From Symbiodinium natans (taxonomy: Eukaryota; Sar; Dinophyceae; Suessiales; Symbiodiniaceae): DNA of 64,000 nt. A program made the position numbers and the translations under genes. The DNA lies in NCBI GenBank assembly GCA_905221605.1, contig CAJNDS010000335.1:1193930-1257929 (forward strand), in the 5' to 3' direction. Positions 21,443-32,448 of this stretch are shown piece after piece. The notes under the pieces were generated by a model. That model saw nothing but the letters and a program-made list of their open reading frames with translations, did no database searches and was not told where the DNA came from. The number at the start of each line of letters is the position of its first letter. Within the stretch, counting starts at the first letter, position 1.

Positions 21443-21765
21443 TTTAGGGGCTACACCCCCCCCGTCCACCTCCCCAACGAAAATGCCATTATGCACCTTT
21501 CATACAGGGCCTTGCATACTCTCTAAAGGTAGAGGTGCAGGGTTTACCATTTGTGGTTCAATGTAGCTATCGGATTTTTTATGTACGTAAGTATTCACAT
21601 TTCTTCATGTACGTGTAGATTATTTCTTCATGCATGTGTAGATAGAAATTCACATACATGTTGCTCATGGGTTGAAGTTTGGCAGATCAAGCACGTGGCT
21701 TGCAGGTCACTGGCCTGAGCCCTAAACCTTACAATGCGCAGAGAACGGCTGTAGGACGGCAGTTT
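21443..21765. other. Unique stretch with ACATG/TACGTG-rich imperfect repeats
   Basis: About 320 bp. ATGTACGT/CACATTTCTTCATG words recur two or three times around 21580-21660. No gene was seen. Confidence 0.5.
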
Positions 21766-22062
21766 AGGGTTTAGGGTTTAGGGTTTATAGGGTTTAGGGC
21801 TTAGCAGAAAGCCCCAAAGTCGTCAGCACTCGGCCATGGATACCTTTCACCCTAAGCCCTGAGCGACATGATGGTAACCGTTTTGGGGGCCCCCAAGACT
21901 CTTCCCTAAACCCTAAACCCTAAACCCTAAACCCTTTTTGGGGGGATTCTCTTCGAAGCAAGCCTGAGATCACCTCAACCGCTGCTACAGGAAGCCTCAA
22001 ACCCCAAACCCCAAGGCTGATACAGGTGTATTGAAATAAGCCTCTTTTGTTGGAGCGGAGGA

Positions 22063-22077
22063 GGGGGGGGGGGGGGG
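22063..22077. repeat. Poly-G run
   Basis: Fifteen or more G in a row, followed by mixed telomeric words and a C-type tract to ~22220. Confidence 0.9.
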
Positions 22078-22284
22078 TGTTTTAGGGCTCACAGGGGTTT
22101 AGGGTTTTAGGGTTGAGGAAACCCCTAAATCCTAAACCCCAAACCCTAAACCCCAAACCCCAAAACCCTAAACCCTAAATCCTAAACCCAAACCCCAAAC
22201 CCTAAACCCTAAACCCTGAATCAGGCATCCGCGAAAACATCACCGTTTTCTGGGATCACGACAACTTTGCGATCCCAGAGGCAT

Positions 22285-22500
22285 AGGGTTTAGGGTTTGG
22301 GGTTTGGGGTTTAGGGTTTAGGGTTTAGGGTTAGGGTTTAGTCTGCACTCTATCTTAGTTTAAATATGTGGCCCCTGAAGACGGGGCCTCAATTGGGGGT
22401 TTTGGGTTTAGGATGTGGGGTTCAGGGTTTGGGGTTTAGGGTTTGGGGTTTAGGGTTTGGGGTTGGGGTTTGGGGTTTAGGGTCTCGGGTTCAGGGTTAA
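22285..22500 (+). repeat. G-type tracts, TTTGGGG-rich
   Basis: Mixed TTTAGGG and TTTGGGG units around a ~60-bp unique spacer. Confidence 0.85.
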
Positions 22501-22732
22501 GAGTTTCGGGCCCAGGTATCCTAAGTCTTCCCTACTTAAACCAGAGGTTTCAGGAGTTCTTGAGTTCAGGGGTTGGAACTTGGGAGTTTGGAGTTTCCGC
22601 AACCTTCACGGGCTCCTATCGTCGCCAAAACAGCAAAACGCTGCATTACGGTCTTCAGGGGACGCAGTTGGCCCCAAACCCTAAAAGCCCAAACCCTACA
22701 GCCTAAACCCTAAACCCAAGCCCTACACCCTA

Positions 22733-22762
22733 AAACACACACACACACACACTCACACACAC
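22733..22762. repeat. CA dinucleotide microsatellite
   Basis: An AC/CA run inside a C-type region (22680-22875). Confidence 0.9.
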
Positions 22763-22999
22763 TAAGCGCTAACACCCTGAATCCAACTCTAACACCAAAC
22801 CGTGAACCCTAAACCCCAAACCTCAAACCCTAAACCCCAAACCCTAAACCCTAAACCCCAAACCCTAAACCCTAAATGACCAGGTGTACGAGCTGCGGCC
22901 GCTGGAAGCTCTGGCGGTGCTCTTAGCTTGGGAAGGGGAGGTTTGGGGTTTGGGGTTTTGGGTTTGGGGTTTAGGGTTTAGGGTTTAGGGCTTAGGGCA

Positions 23000-23465
23000 A
23001 GCTACACCGGCTAGTCTCAGTCAAGTGTCTCAGAATGCTGCAGTCTACACCCTAGAGCCGTAAACCCAACAAGCCCTAATCCCTGCAGCAAGCCCTACAT
23101 CTATCCCAGAGCCAACGTCACGAAAGAGTACTTCTTATTTTGTTGAGGGTGGGTTCCTATAATTAGCATATTGAGCATGACAGTATATTTGGGGTCGTGT
23201 GCCCTTGTTAGGGAAATCGCCCACATTCGGTCATTTCCGGACTTGTAGTTGTTTTCTGGATCATTTCTCAGTCGTTGCGCTTTGTTCGCGCCCCTTTTTG
23301 TCCTCCGACGGAATCCAACCGTATGATGCTGTTGGGCCGGAAATCCTCACCCCGACGCTGGGAGCCCGAAGCCCGCAACCCTCAAAGGCCCTGAAAACCC
23401 TACAAACTCCAATCCCACCAACCAGAAGGCCCATCTAGTGATAGTATGATCGCCTTCAGGGGCGC
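23000..23465. other. Unique stretch, weak open frame only
   Basis: A 79-codon + frame at 23199-23438 (Cys/Phe-rich start, Pro-rich end) has no recognised domain. Nothing else was seen. Confidence 0.4.
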
Positions 23466-23587
23466 TACAAACCCTAAACCCTAAACCCTAAACCCTAAAC
23501 TATTTAATACTGTGCTCGGACACTCTATGTCGAAGGGGGACCTGAGTGGCTTTCTCTCCTCGCGAACAAACTTTGTCATACTTGGGT

Positions 23588-23672
23588 AACATTTTATATT
23601 TTTATGGGTACTTAAACCAATAAGGAATAAAGAATGAAATTCTTAATATTTTCCCAACCATGAACTAGCAAA
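23588..23672. repeat. Family H dispersed repeat
   Basis: Second copy of the 14217-14281 sequence: GGGTACTTAAACC, AATAAGGAATA, CCCAACCATGAACTAG. Confidence 0.6.
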
Positions 23673-23811
23673 GTCAAGACGAGGCTCGGAAGAAGGCTTT
23701 CCAAGACGGAGCCAAGTGGTCACAGACCCAACCGTGCCCTCGCGCTCTGCATCGTTGCCTGCTATTGCTGGTAACGAGAAAGGCTTCGCTGAGCTCTGGA
23801 CCCTAATCCTT

Positions 23812-23856
23812 CCCAGGGACTTTGGGGCCCAAGTATACAATAATGAGTTACATGGA
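23812..23856. mobile_element. Family G element, right half
   Basis: GGGACTTTGGGGCCCAAGTATA then ATAATGAG..ACATGG, as in the right half of 44646-44736 and 46317-46404. The left half is absent, and ~140 bp of GC-rich DNA open on the minus strand precede it. Confidence 0.6.
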
Positions 23857-24409
23857 CTCTAAACACGAAACCCTAAACCCTAAACCTGGTTAGAGCACCT
23901 CCCCGCAACGTGCTGAGAACCGTTACTGCCGCTGGATCGCCGGGCTGTTGGGCGCCACCGCCGTGGACTCAGCAGTGTCTCCATTAGGATTTAAACCCTA
24001 AACCCTATAGTAGCCCTAAGCCTTAAACCTTTAGTAACCCCAAACCCTATAGTAGCCCTAAACCCTAAACCCTCTAGTAACCCCAAGCCTTAAACCCTAA
24101 ACCCGAAGCCCTAAACCTTAAGCCCTCTAACCCCAACCGACACCCAAAACCCCACCCAGGGAGAGGAATGAGGTACCGTATGAGAATCCGTTGAACGGCC
24201 TATTTGGGGGGATAGAAGGTGCCTAATTCCCGCATTCCCTACGAAGAATCAGCACCCAGAGGGTCCATTCGTAGTACCACTCTGGAATTCGGGTTGAGGG
24301 TGTAGGGTTTAGGCTTGTTTAGGGTTTAGAGTTGCATGGTTTCGGGTTCCGAGTTCCATATTCCATGATGGTGCACGGAGTTCAAGCGTTCAGGGTTTAG
24401 GGTTTAGGA

Positions 24410-25265
24410 TTTAGGGTTGCAGGTGTTTTAGGGCTACTTAAGGTAGGTACAAGGTTAGCTTAGGGGCTTTGGGTTTAGGCATTGGTTCAATCGTTTAGGG
24501 GTTCAGGGAAGGTCGGACTCTGGCAAATGTGCTTGCAGCAGACGGCAGCCCGCAAGCGCGCAACTAGCCGGTGGACATGGAGACCTGATCATTGCCACAA
24601 GCCGAAGGTGAGGATCGTTTTTGATGCTTGGATTTGGTGGCCCTGGCAAGTGATATGAAGTCAATCATCAAGAACATCGTGTACCCGAGTTAATCGTAAC
24701 TCGAGAAAACAGGGCCCACTGGTAGGAACGCACCGTCAAAGTTCTCCAACGACTTCAACATACATGCTCCTTGAGAAACAAGCAAGCAGCTGTGAAAGTG
24801 GCGAGTGCACGGGGCCAGAAACTGATTTAGGGGTTTCAGGGTTTGTAAGTGCTTAGAGGTTTAGGTGTTCAGCGGTTACCATCGAAGGTTTGATTGCCCC
24901 TACAGCGCCCTTCAGAGAAGAAGCAGACCAGGTCACGCGAATCGAGACTGTGGAGTATACGCGGTACGATGCTCCGCCGAGGACTACGCACCCCAAGCCC
25001 TAATTAGCAGTTCTAGGGTGTAGGATTTATGCGGGGTAGAGACTCTCAACTTTTGATCTCGATAATCGCATACAGAAGCCCTAAATGCTTGACCTTACAA
25101 TCATATGGTAGGTTCCTAAGTTGTAGTCGCTTGTTGATGCTTTTAAGGGTTCCTTCTTTACGGCCTCATATGTAGGGTGCCCGAAACAGAACCACAGGCA
25201 ACTTAGCGCCAACTGCGCCTCGAAATGTATGATGTGCATCGGTTGAGAGTTGGTTGAGACCCTAA
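24410..25265. other. Longest repeat-poor stretch of the mosaic
   Basis: About 850 bp with only isolated telomere-like words. No frame longer than ~70 codons; the minus-strand frame at 25081-25290 has no recognised domain. It may include non-coding or intron sequence. Confidence 0.4.
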
Positions 25266-26146
25266 ACTCCCCGCAACCCCCTAAGCCCACACCCGAATCC
25301 CTAAACCCTAAATCCTAAACTCTAAAACCGAATCCCTAAACCCTAAGTCCTAAACTCTACACCCTAAACACTAAAACCGAAACCCTAAACCCTAACACCA
25401 GAGGGTTTGGGGATCATTCAGGGTTTGCGCTCTAGGGGCCATGTAGCTTCGCATGGTAGCTAGCTGCGCCCTAAGGGTTTCGGTTTTTAGGGCGTGATTA
25501 GGGATGCGGGTTTGGGGTTTAGGGTTTGTAGGGTTTTTTGGGTTCAGGGTTTAAGGTTTAGGCTTTAGGGTGTAGGGCATCCTCAACTGAATCCCAACGT
25601 AGGGCTTACAGGATTTAGGATTCGAGGTAAGTCCTTGAGGGGTACAGCCTGAAACGTGCGATTGCGCTGATCACGTCAGGATGTCTTATCTCCAGGGCAA
25701 TCAGAACTTGTACAACAGCCTCCGCCAGTTTGGAGGTGTTGTCCACAGGCCATCCTCGAGCAACCCCAGAATAAAGAGGGGTTTAGGGTAGTGTTGAAAC
25801 CCTGCAGTTTAGGGTTTAGGGTTTAGGGTCCAAGGTTTCAGGAGTTTAGTGGGCCATCGTTGAGGCAATCTCCCCGGTCGTTTTGGGCTTCAGGCCTAGC
25901 TAAACCTCATAAACCTAAGCTCCAAACCCTAAACCCCAACTAACGCTCTAAACCCTAAGCCCTAAGCCCTAAACCCTAAACCCTAAACCCTAACCCTAAA
26001 CCCTAAACCCTAAACCCTAAACCCCCCTAAACCTCAAACCCTTGAGGGAGTTCGGGTCTGGGAAGGGAGACGTGTTGCGCTTCGTGCGTATACCCTCAAC
26101 TCGGTTCCCCAATGTTCGGGGTTTGGGCTTAGGATTACGGATTGTA
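25266..26146. repeat. Degenerate telomeric words with unique spacers
   Basis: C-type at 25290-25400 and 25915-26045, G-type at 25505-25580 and 25808-25830. The spacer 25580-25800 shows no gene. Confidence 0.7.
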
Positions 26147-26230
26147 GGGTTTAGGGTTTAGGGTTTAGGGTTTAGGGTTTAGGGTTTAGGGTTTAGGGTT
26201 TAGGGTTTAGGGTTTAGGGTTTAGGGTTTG
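26147..26230 (+). repeat. G-type telomeric tract, ~12 units
   Basis: Perfect TTTAGGG run. Confidence 0.95.
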
Positions 26231-26443
26231 GGCAGATAGAGGGTCGAGGGATGACCGGTTGAACTTCATAGTGAGGTGCGCCGCCCTGAAACGGCACTTT
26301 CGGTTTAGGGTTTAGGGTTTAGGGTTTAGGGTTTAGGGTTTAGGGTACGGGGTTTAGGGTACGGGGTTTCGGGTTTAGTGTTTAGGGTTTAGGGTTTCTA
26401 GGTTGGTCGATGCTCCGATTCGGGGCCCGGGTGGCCAGGACTG

Positions 26444-26701
26444 CTTGGAGGTTCATGGCACTTAACAACCCAATTATTACTTGGCTTTCTTCTGGCCGGC
26501 TCTTAGGACTTTAACCTTTTGGAAGTTTGTAGAAACTACAATACGGAGTCTAAAAGTCAAACTTTTAGGAGGGGTTCAGAAGTCAGCCAAGATTACGGTA
26601 CTTATATAATCCAAGTATAGCCCTATTAGGGCACTTAGGGGGCTTATAAGTGGCCTCTGAGTACAGTTATCATTGGGTCATAAGTACCAAGAACCTCCAA
26701 G
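26444..26701. mobile_element. Family E element carrying a nested family A element
   Basis: Left terminus CTTGGAGGTTCATGGCACTT and right terminus AAGTACCAAGAACCTCCAAG are inverted repeats. Without the nested element (26480-26591) the host would be ~146 bp. The TAAGT/ACTTA-rich body matches 52878 and 32609. Confidence 0.8.
26480..26591. mobile_element. Family A element, telomere-free copy
   Basis: Begins CTTGGCTTTCTTCTGGC and ends CTTTTAGGAGG..CAGAAG..GCCAAG, an inverted terminal repeat. It is flanked by ATTA on both sides, a likely 4-bp target duplication. It lacks any telomeric tract and so serves as the empty reference for 29233 and 49933. Confidence 0.85.
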
Positions 26702-27104
26702 TAGGGGGCTTGAGGGGGTCTCGGGCGGTTCCAGGGAGTTGTCCGCGAGTCAGACCCTAACCCTCAACCCGAAACCCTGAGCCCTGAACCTTGAACTCTG
26801 AACCCTCCCTCCAACCCTAAACCCAAAACCGACGTTGGGCAAACCGCAGAAGCTCCATCCGAGACTCTGCATAAGGGCTTCCTGAAGGCTCCCCAAACCA
26901 AGGAATCATAGGTGGAGTTCCGGGTTTAGGGTTTAGGAGTCAAGGTTTGGGGTTTAGTGTTTAGGGTGTCAACCTTAAGCCCCCCCATCAGCGGTTCATT
27001 CTTCCTTGTAGCCCACCAGAACTGCATGCCCACAAACACCTTCCCAAAACACTGAACCCTGAACCCTAAACCCCCCTAAACCCCAAACCCTAAACCGTAA
27101 ACCC

Positions 27105-27180
27105 CTAAAGCCTAAAGCCTAAAGCCTAAAGCCTAAAGCCTAAACCCTAAACCCTAAACCCTAAACCCTAAACCCCCGAG
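27105..27180 (-). repeat. C-type tract with CCTAAAG block
   Basis: About five CCTAAAG units run straight into CCCTAAA units. Confidence 0.95.
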
Positions 27181-27248
27181 CCCCTTCCACAAGACCCATT
27201 TTGGGAGGGTCTGGCCTCCCATGACGGATGGAGTCGACGCCGGGAGCT

Positions 27249-27416
27249 GAGCAGTACTAGGATCCAGAGTCGGTCCTTACCCGAAATCCCTAAACCCTAA
27301 ACCCTAAACCCTAGACGCACTTTTCAGGCTATCGGCTTCCCTTAGAAGCCCCTTTCAACCACAAAAGGGTACCCTTGTGATTTTTCCAAGGCTGCTCTAG
27401 GGTCTGGGGTATGTCC
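27249..27416. mobile_element. Family I element interrupted by a C-type tract
   Basis: TACTAGGATCCAGAGTCGG then, after CCCTAAA units (27290-27314), GGCTTCCCTTAGAAGCC..AAAGGGTACCCTT. Compare 39092, which continues without such a tract. Confidence 0.45.
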
Positions 27417-27668
27417 CAATCTTGGTTTGTTAGGACTTGGGTTTAGGGTTTAGGGTCAGGGTTTGGGGGTTTAGGGTTTATAAGGCTTTGGGTTTTGCAG
27501 CTTCTTGAGCTTGCAGATTGGACTTGCGAGTTGTGTTTTCCGACATTTTGGGGCTTTCGCAAGGAACCCCTAGACCTTAAAGCGCAACAGCCCGAAACCC
27601 GAAACCCCTAAACCCCTAAACCCCTAAACCCCGAAACCCCTGAACCCCTAAACCCCTAAACCCCTACA

Positions 27669-27771
27669 CCTTGGGATGTTTCCCCTTATACTGCCAGTCC
27701 TCCATAGGTATTCTAAACGGGGGCACGATAATCCCTACTAAGGAGTGTTAGTAGAAGGGGGAACATCCCAA
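27669..27771. mobile_element. Family B element
   Basis: CCTTGGGATGTTTCCCCTTA at the left; AGAAGGGGGAACATCCCAA at the right. TAAGGAGTGTTAG and CAGTCCTCCATAGG form the inner arms. Confidence 0.85.
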
Positions 27772-28022
27772 CCTAACCCCTAAGCCTAAACCCTAAATAC
27801 ACGTCCATATTCGTTGTAGGAATTGGGTTTTGGTGTGCATTGGGGGGTTATAGTATCATGCGTTCCCCTACTACCCCCCTCTAGACCACGCCCAGCTGGT
27901 GGCGTCGGACCTTCCTTCACCTAGCAGTGTCCACTTTAAGGTACCAGCTATGCCCATACGACCCATGCGCCCTGGTGCTTTCAGACGACTCTCAGAGCCA
28001 GCAGAAACAGAGGATGGACAAC

Positions 28023-28086
28023 CCCTAAACCCTAAACCCTAAACCCTAAACCCTAAACCCTAAACCCTAAACCCTAAACCCTAAAC
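28023..28086 (-). repeat. C-type telomeric tract, ~9 units
   Basis: Perfect CCCTAAA run, followed by ~80 bp of GC-rich DNA and a G-type tract. Confidence 0.95.
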
Positions 28087-28226
28087 GTGCTCCATCCCTG
28101 GGGTTCATGATCATCGAGGCTGAGGATATCATCGAGGCCGGGGGCGAGAAGCATCGCAAGCTGATGGACCAACTTTAGGGTTTAGGGTTTAGGGTTTAGG
28201 GTTTAGGGTTTGGGGTTTGGGGTTTG

Positions 28227-28597
28227 GTGGAGTGCTTGTACGATTCTGCCAGCTCGCATGCCGGACGCAAGATCCGGCAGCTGAAGGACTTCTCTTTCGA
28301 GTTGCACATGGAGGAGTACATCTACACTCGTCTTGCGCCCGTGGGCAGCTTGGGAGAAAGGTACTAAAGAAGGATGCTTCGAGGGTAACCCTCACGGAGG
28401 GGGAAAAGACTCAGTTCCGTGGGGTCTTGGCCTCGTTGGCTTGGGTTGCTCGTGAGGGCAGACCTGACGCAGCTGCGGCGGCGAGCATCTTGGCAGGTAC
28501 GTTCCCTGAGCCCACGGTTGCAGACGTGCTTGGTGCAAATGAGATGGTAAGGCATCTCAAGCACGATAAGGCTCCGGATCCACTCGATTCCCCCCCC
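28227..28597 (+). pseudogene. Copia-type reverse transcriptase fragment, frameshifted
   Basis: Two + frames join into one retroelement fragment. The first (28227-28364) reads to a TAA at 28365. The second, shifted, starts at 28367 and contains LTEGEKTQFRGVLASLAWVA followed by REGRPDAA. That pattern (E..xFR..xxSLxWxAxxxRPD) is the C-terminal part of copia-type (Ty1) reverse transcriptase, and the following PTVADVLGANEMVRHLK fits the segment before RNase H. It has no start, no YVDD motif and no LTR, and a G-type tract adjoins directly on the left. It is a dead fragment. Confidence 0.65.
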
Positions 28598-29190
28598 TAG
28601 GTTCCCCCTGAAATGGCCTTAATTAGGCTTTAGCGCTTATTTGTGGGGGGGAACCTATTGTTGTGGGGGGGGGGTTCTTGTTCTTAAGCGAATAGTAGTC
28701 TAGGGTTTTGGGTGTTGGGATGAGGTGTTAGGAATCGGGGAAGGGGGGGGGGGGGGGGGGGAGGGGGAGTTTCGCAATCCACCTTGCCGCGTTTATGTTG
28801 CCTGATCCCTAGAGCATCACAACACCCGAAACCCGTTGCGGTTTGGGGTTGAGGGTTGAGGGTTTAGGCTACCCAGCCTAAGGCCCCTGCACCGGGCGCA
28901 TAACCATTTAGAATCTAGGGGCTACCTCCCTCGAAACCAACAGCAACGGCCACAGGGAGGCCATACCACCCCAAAACCACCCACAACTCTAAATCTGAAA
29001 GTGCACCAACCCGAAACCCTAAACCCCTAAGACCCTAGACCTCAAACCCCCTAAATCCTAAAACCTGTAAAGCCTCTGATCCTGTCACTCATGGACTCGT
29101 ACCCCTTCCCGCTGAGGGAATTCTTTTCGAGAGGCCGGATGGTCGTATTGCGCTTCTGTTTCGGAGTTGTGGGCGAAGGGTTTACTGAGG
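28598..29190. other. Unique stretch with a ~19-base poly-G run
   Basis: G runs at 28646-28673 and 28743-28761. Weak telomeric words near 28840 and 29010. A + frame of 81 codons from 29091 ends in the family A element and is not supported. Confidence 0.5.
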
Positions 29191-29232
29191 GCTTAGGGTT
29201 CAGGAACGTCAACCCTAAAACCCTAAACTCTA

Positions 29233-29383
29233 CTTGGCTTTCTGCTGGCTGGCTCTTAGGACTTGAACCTTTTGGGCTGTTGAAGAAACTACAAGAGGGA
29301 GCCCAAAAGTCTAAACTTTTAGGGTTTAGGGTTTAGGGTTTAGGGTTTAGGGTTTAGGGTTTAGGGTTCAGAAGTCAGCCAAG
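29233..29383. mobile_element. Family A element containing a telomeric tract
   Basis: CTTGGCTTTCTGCTGGC at the left and CAGAAGTCAGCCAAG at the right, flanked by TCTA on both sides (4-bp target duplication). Relative to 26480-26591 it carries an extra ~44 bp of G-type repeats after CTTTTAGG (~29323-29366). Removing the element and one TCTA leaves CCCTAAACTCTAAACC, so it inserted into a telomere-like tract. Confidence 0.85.
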
Positions 29384-29389
29384 TCTAAA

Positions 29390-29830
29390 CCAAGGCTTAA
29401 GAAACCAGACCCCGTCTTCTGGCAACCGGGCCTGAGCTCCTCACAGCAACCCCCAGCTTCAAGACGTGGAGTCGTCATTCTCGGCTTGAAAGCCCGCAAC
29501 ATCTTCCAAAGACCTTAAACTGGCTTAGGGTTCCCATTGTTGGTGCCCTGTCCTGGCGAAGGCGCCTACTAACTGAGCCTAGGCATATACATCTATATAT
29601 ATATACATACACACACATGTTTTTTTGTTGTGAATTTGTTTTGTTTGTTTGTGTTTGATTGCGTTTGGTTTTATGTCGGTTTATTTGCATGTATTTGTAG
29701 TTGTTTTTCTCTATATCCAATCTAGCCTGGCAGCCTTGAATGATAGCAGACGTCAGGTTCAGGCACCACCTCGACATCATGGCAGCGGGAGGCAGCCCCA
29801 AGCCATGAGTGTTCATTCTTACACCCTAAA
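29390..29830. other. Unique stretch with TA/CA microsatellite
   Basis: A TA/CATA run at 29593-29615 and TTTG-rich sequence to ~29700. A minus-strand 113-codon frame (29475-29816) and a shorter + frame overlap here; both run through low-complexity DNA and neither is supported. Confidence 0.5.
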
Positions 29831-30064
29831 CGTTCTAAACCCTAGGCCCTGAACCATCCGAAGCCCCAAACCTTGTAAACCCTGATCCTTCTGAACCCTA
29901 AACCCCAAACCCCAAACCCCAAACCCTAAACCCTAAACCCTAAACCCTAAACCCTAAACCCTCGGGGCTTCAGCCAGAGCTCAGGGGGTTTTGTCAGCTC
30001 CAGGAGCTGAGTTCGAGGGGGTGCTTGAGGGATTGGGGGCTTCTGAGGGTAGCCCTTGAAATCT

Positions 30065-30235
30065 TAGGGTTTAGGGTTTAGGGCTTAGGGTTTAGGGTTT
30101 CGGGTTTAGGGTTTAGGGCTTAGGGCTTAGGGCTTAGGGCTTAGGGTTTAGGGTTTAGGGTTTAGGGTGTAGGGTTTAGGGTTTAGGGTTTAGGGTTTAC
30201 GGTTTAGGGTTTAGGGTTCAGGGTTCAGGGAATCT
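30065..30235 (+). repeat. G-type tract with GGGCTTA block
   Basis: TTTAGGG units with a run of four CTTAGGG units near 30115-30145. Confidence 0.95.
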
Positions 30236-30241
30236 AAGGGT

Positions 30242-30386
30242 AGTTTCATGGGCCCGCAATGTGGTCCCTAACCTCCACTTTAAAGGGTTCTGATGTATCG
30301 GCCTTTAATTTGTATATGGTTATTTTGTGGGGGTATGTAAGGGGTACCCTTTTCAGGGCCCATTCTAAGAAACCATGTAACTATCC
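30242..30386. mobile_element. Family F element, diverged
   Basis: CATGGGCCCGCAATGTGGTCCC at the left and AGGGCCCATT..CCATGTAAC at the right share words with 37112-37313. Confidence 0.5.
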
Positions 30387-30387
30387 T

Positions 30388-30470
30388 CAGAGGGGTTCAT
30401 GGGGAGTAGGTACCTCAGGAACCTTAGGGGAGCTTGCCTCATACCCCCCTTGAACCCAAGAACCCGATAG
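30388..30470. mobile_element. Family L element, uninterrupted copy
   Basis: AGGGGTTCATGGGG, GTAGGTACCTCAGGAACCTT, AGGGGAGCTTG, then CCCCCTTGAACCC. It has no telomeric tract, unlike the copy at 40323-40640. Confidence 0.6.
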
Positions 30471-30939
30471 CTGAGGGTACAGGGGCTTATGGTTGAGGGA
30501 GTCAAGGGTTGATGGGTCTAAGGACATCGGGTGTAGGGTTTAGGGTTTAGGGGGTTTAGGGCATAAGGGAGTTTCCCAAAGTTAGGGTCACCCATCCCCG
30601 CGCCCCCGCAAAAACAACACAAAAGCAGCTGCAGGACCAAGAGTTTTGCTAGGTGGGACTTTACTACAACTTTATCACTTTGTAAGACTAGGGATCCTCT
30701 AATTTCATATTAAGGGAGCTAAAAGTTAAAATTTTATCGGGGGGTTAAACAACCCTAAACCCTAAACCCTAAACCCTAAACCCGAAACCTGAAACCCGAA
30801 ACCCTAAACCCTAAACCCTAAACCGCAACCAAGCTTGGGAAGCTCCACGAAGCCTTTGCACCGTGTTTGAATCATCGACCCGTACCCTGTGTAGCCGGGT
30901 TGCATCAGAAGGCAGCAGAAGGAAGTTTGGGTTTTAGGG

Positions 30940-31024
30940 TTTAGGGTTTAGGGTTTAGGGCTTAGGGCTTAGGGCTTAGGGCTTAGGGCTTAGGGCTTAG
31001 GGTTTAGGGTTTAGGGTTTAGGGT
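30940..31024 (+). repeat. G-type tract with GGGCTTA block
   Basis: About seven CTTAGGG units between normal TTTAGGG units. Confidence 0.95.
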
Positions 31025-31264
31025 TTCGGAACCTTAAACCCTAAGCCTTGAGCCAGCCTAAGGCCTAAACCCTAAACCGTAAGCCCCAAGCCTTAAGCCA
31101 CCCTGGACCTCTATAAGGTGTACAGGGCTGGGGTTGTACGATTTTGCCATACTTCGACCTAAAGACAGGGAATTCGAGGGGTTTAGTGTTTAGGCTTTAG
31201 GGTTTAGGGTGAAATCAGCTGTCGCCCGGAAGCCATGTAGCTTCTGTCGGCGAGCTGTCTCGCC

Positions 31265-31372
31265 TAAACCCTAAACCCTAAACCCTAAACCCTAAACCCT
31301 AAACCCTAAACCCTAAACCCTAAACCCTAAACCCTAAACCCTAAACCCTAAACCCTAAACCCTAAACCCTAA
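31265..31372 (-). repeat. C-type telomeric tract, ~15 units
   Basis: One of the longest perfect runs in the window. Confidence 0.95.
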
Positions 31373-31373
31373 G

Positions 31374-31460
31374 CACGAGCACGAGTTTGCTGTTTGGATA
31401 GGGCCCTTCGATGCCGAGCGCTGCCCATGTGGGCAGGATGCCTTGCCCTGGCAAGAACCG
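31374..31460 (+). other. Exon-like shard capped by telomeric tracts
   Basis: Open + frame of 29 codons including FAVWIGPFDAERCPCGQ. No start. C-type tract directly left, G-type tract (31461-31504) directly right. Confidence 0.4.
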
Positions 31461-31507
31461 GTTTAGGGTTTAGGGTTTAGGGTTTAGGGTTTAGGGTTTA
31501 GGGTTCG

Positions 31508-31627
31508 GACCCCGAGCCGAACACGCTCCTGGACGAGCATCGTGATCCACCTTTGCCACGGTGGGTACGTGCCTTGCTTCTAACTACTGCTCAGAACTCC
31601 TATCTGCATTTCGAGAAGTCTCGCTGA
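31508..31627 (+). other. Exon-like shard with its own stop
   Basis: Open from the G-type tract edge: 39 codons ending TGA at 31625-31627, with balanced composition (NTLLDEHRDPPLPRWVRALL). Could be the last exon of a lost gene. The following ~170 bp have no recognised feature. Confidence 0.35.
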
Positions 31628-31929
31628 AAGGCATCCCACCGTCCTTCGCCGCGACTTTCAAAGTGTAGGGGGCGACCTGGTCCTCAGAAAGTAGCAGTAC
31701 TATTTCTGGCGGCGGCGTTCATTCAGCCCAGACCAAGCGTGCACGATGAGCAGTATGCATTGGCCCGAACGACGGCCAAGAGATTTCTCGACGAGCCCGA
31801 AACCCCCAAACAGCCCGAAACCTTGAATCCAAAACCTTAAACCCTCCGCCCCTAACCCTGCACCCTAAGCCCCGAAATCTTAAACCCTATATGCCCTGAA
31901 CGCATCACGTGTAAGGATAGGCTGGGGTC

Positions 31930-32008
31930 CTAAACCCTAAACCCCAAACCCTAAACGGCCGTAAACCCTAAACCCTAAACCCTAAACCCTAAACCCTAAA
32001 CCCTAAAC
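31930..32008 (-). repeat. C-type telomeric tract
   Basis: CCCTAAA units with one short interruption; to the right ~100 bp of GC-rich DNA, then a G-type tract at 32106-32152. Confidence 0.9.
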
Positions 32009-32350
32009 CGCCTCCTGTAGTTCCTTGAATGAAACGACTGGCAGGCCCCCGGTCCATCCTCTGCCTGATGTCACAAGAGAAGGCGCTTTGGTGGCCTTAG
32101 GTGCTGAGGGTTTAGGGTTTAGGGTTTAGGGTTTAGGGTTTAGGGTTTAGGGTGAATCTTCAAATGAACTGTTGTTGTTGCCCTAGACCCCAAACCCTAA
32201 ACCCGAAGCCGTGAACCCTAAACCCTAAACCGTCTTTTGGGGGTTTGGAGATCTGGGGTTGGCTGAGTACTGGACTAGTAGTGACCCTAAACCCTAAACC
32301 CTAAACTCTAAACCCTGTTTTAGTATTTTCGGTTTAGAGTGTAGGGTTTA

Positions 32351-32448
32351 GGATCAGGAGACTTACCCTAAGTAAGTGGGGTTAGAAGCAACTGCACCCC
32401 AGTCAAGGTACTTATAACCCTACTTGCTAAGTGCACCGACCCTCCAAG
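32351..32448. mobile_element. Family D element, left end fused to telomeric words
   Basis: CTAAGTAAGTGGGGTTA and the inverted TATAACCCTACTTGCTAAG with right terminus CCGACCCTCCAAG match 33461-33587. At the left, TTTAGGATCAGG replaces the usual CTTGGAGGATCGG. Confidence 0.6.
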
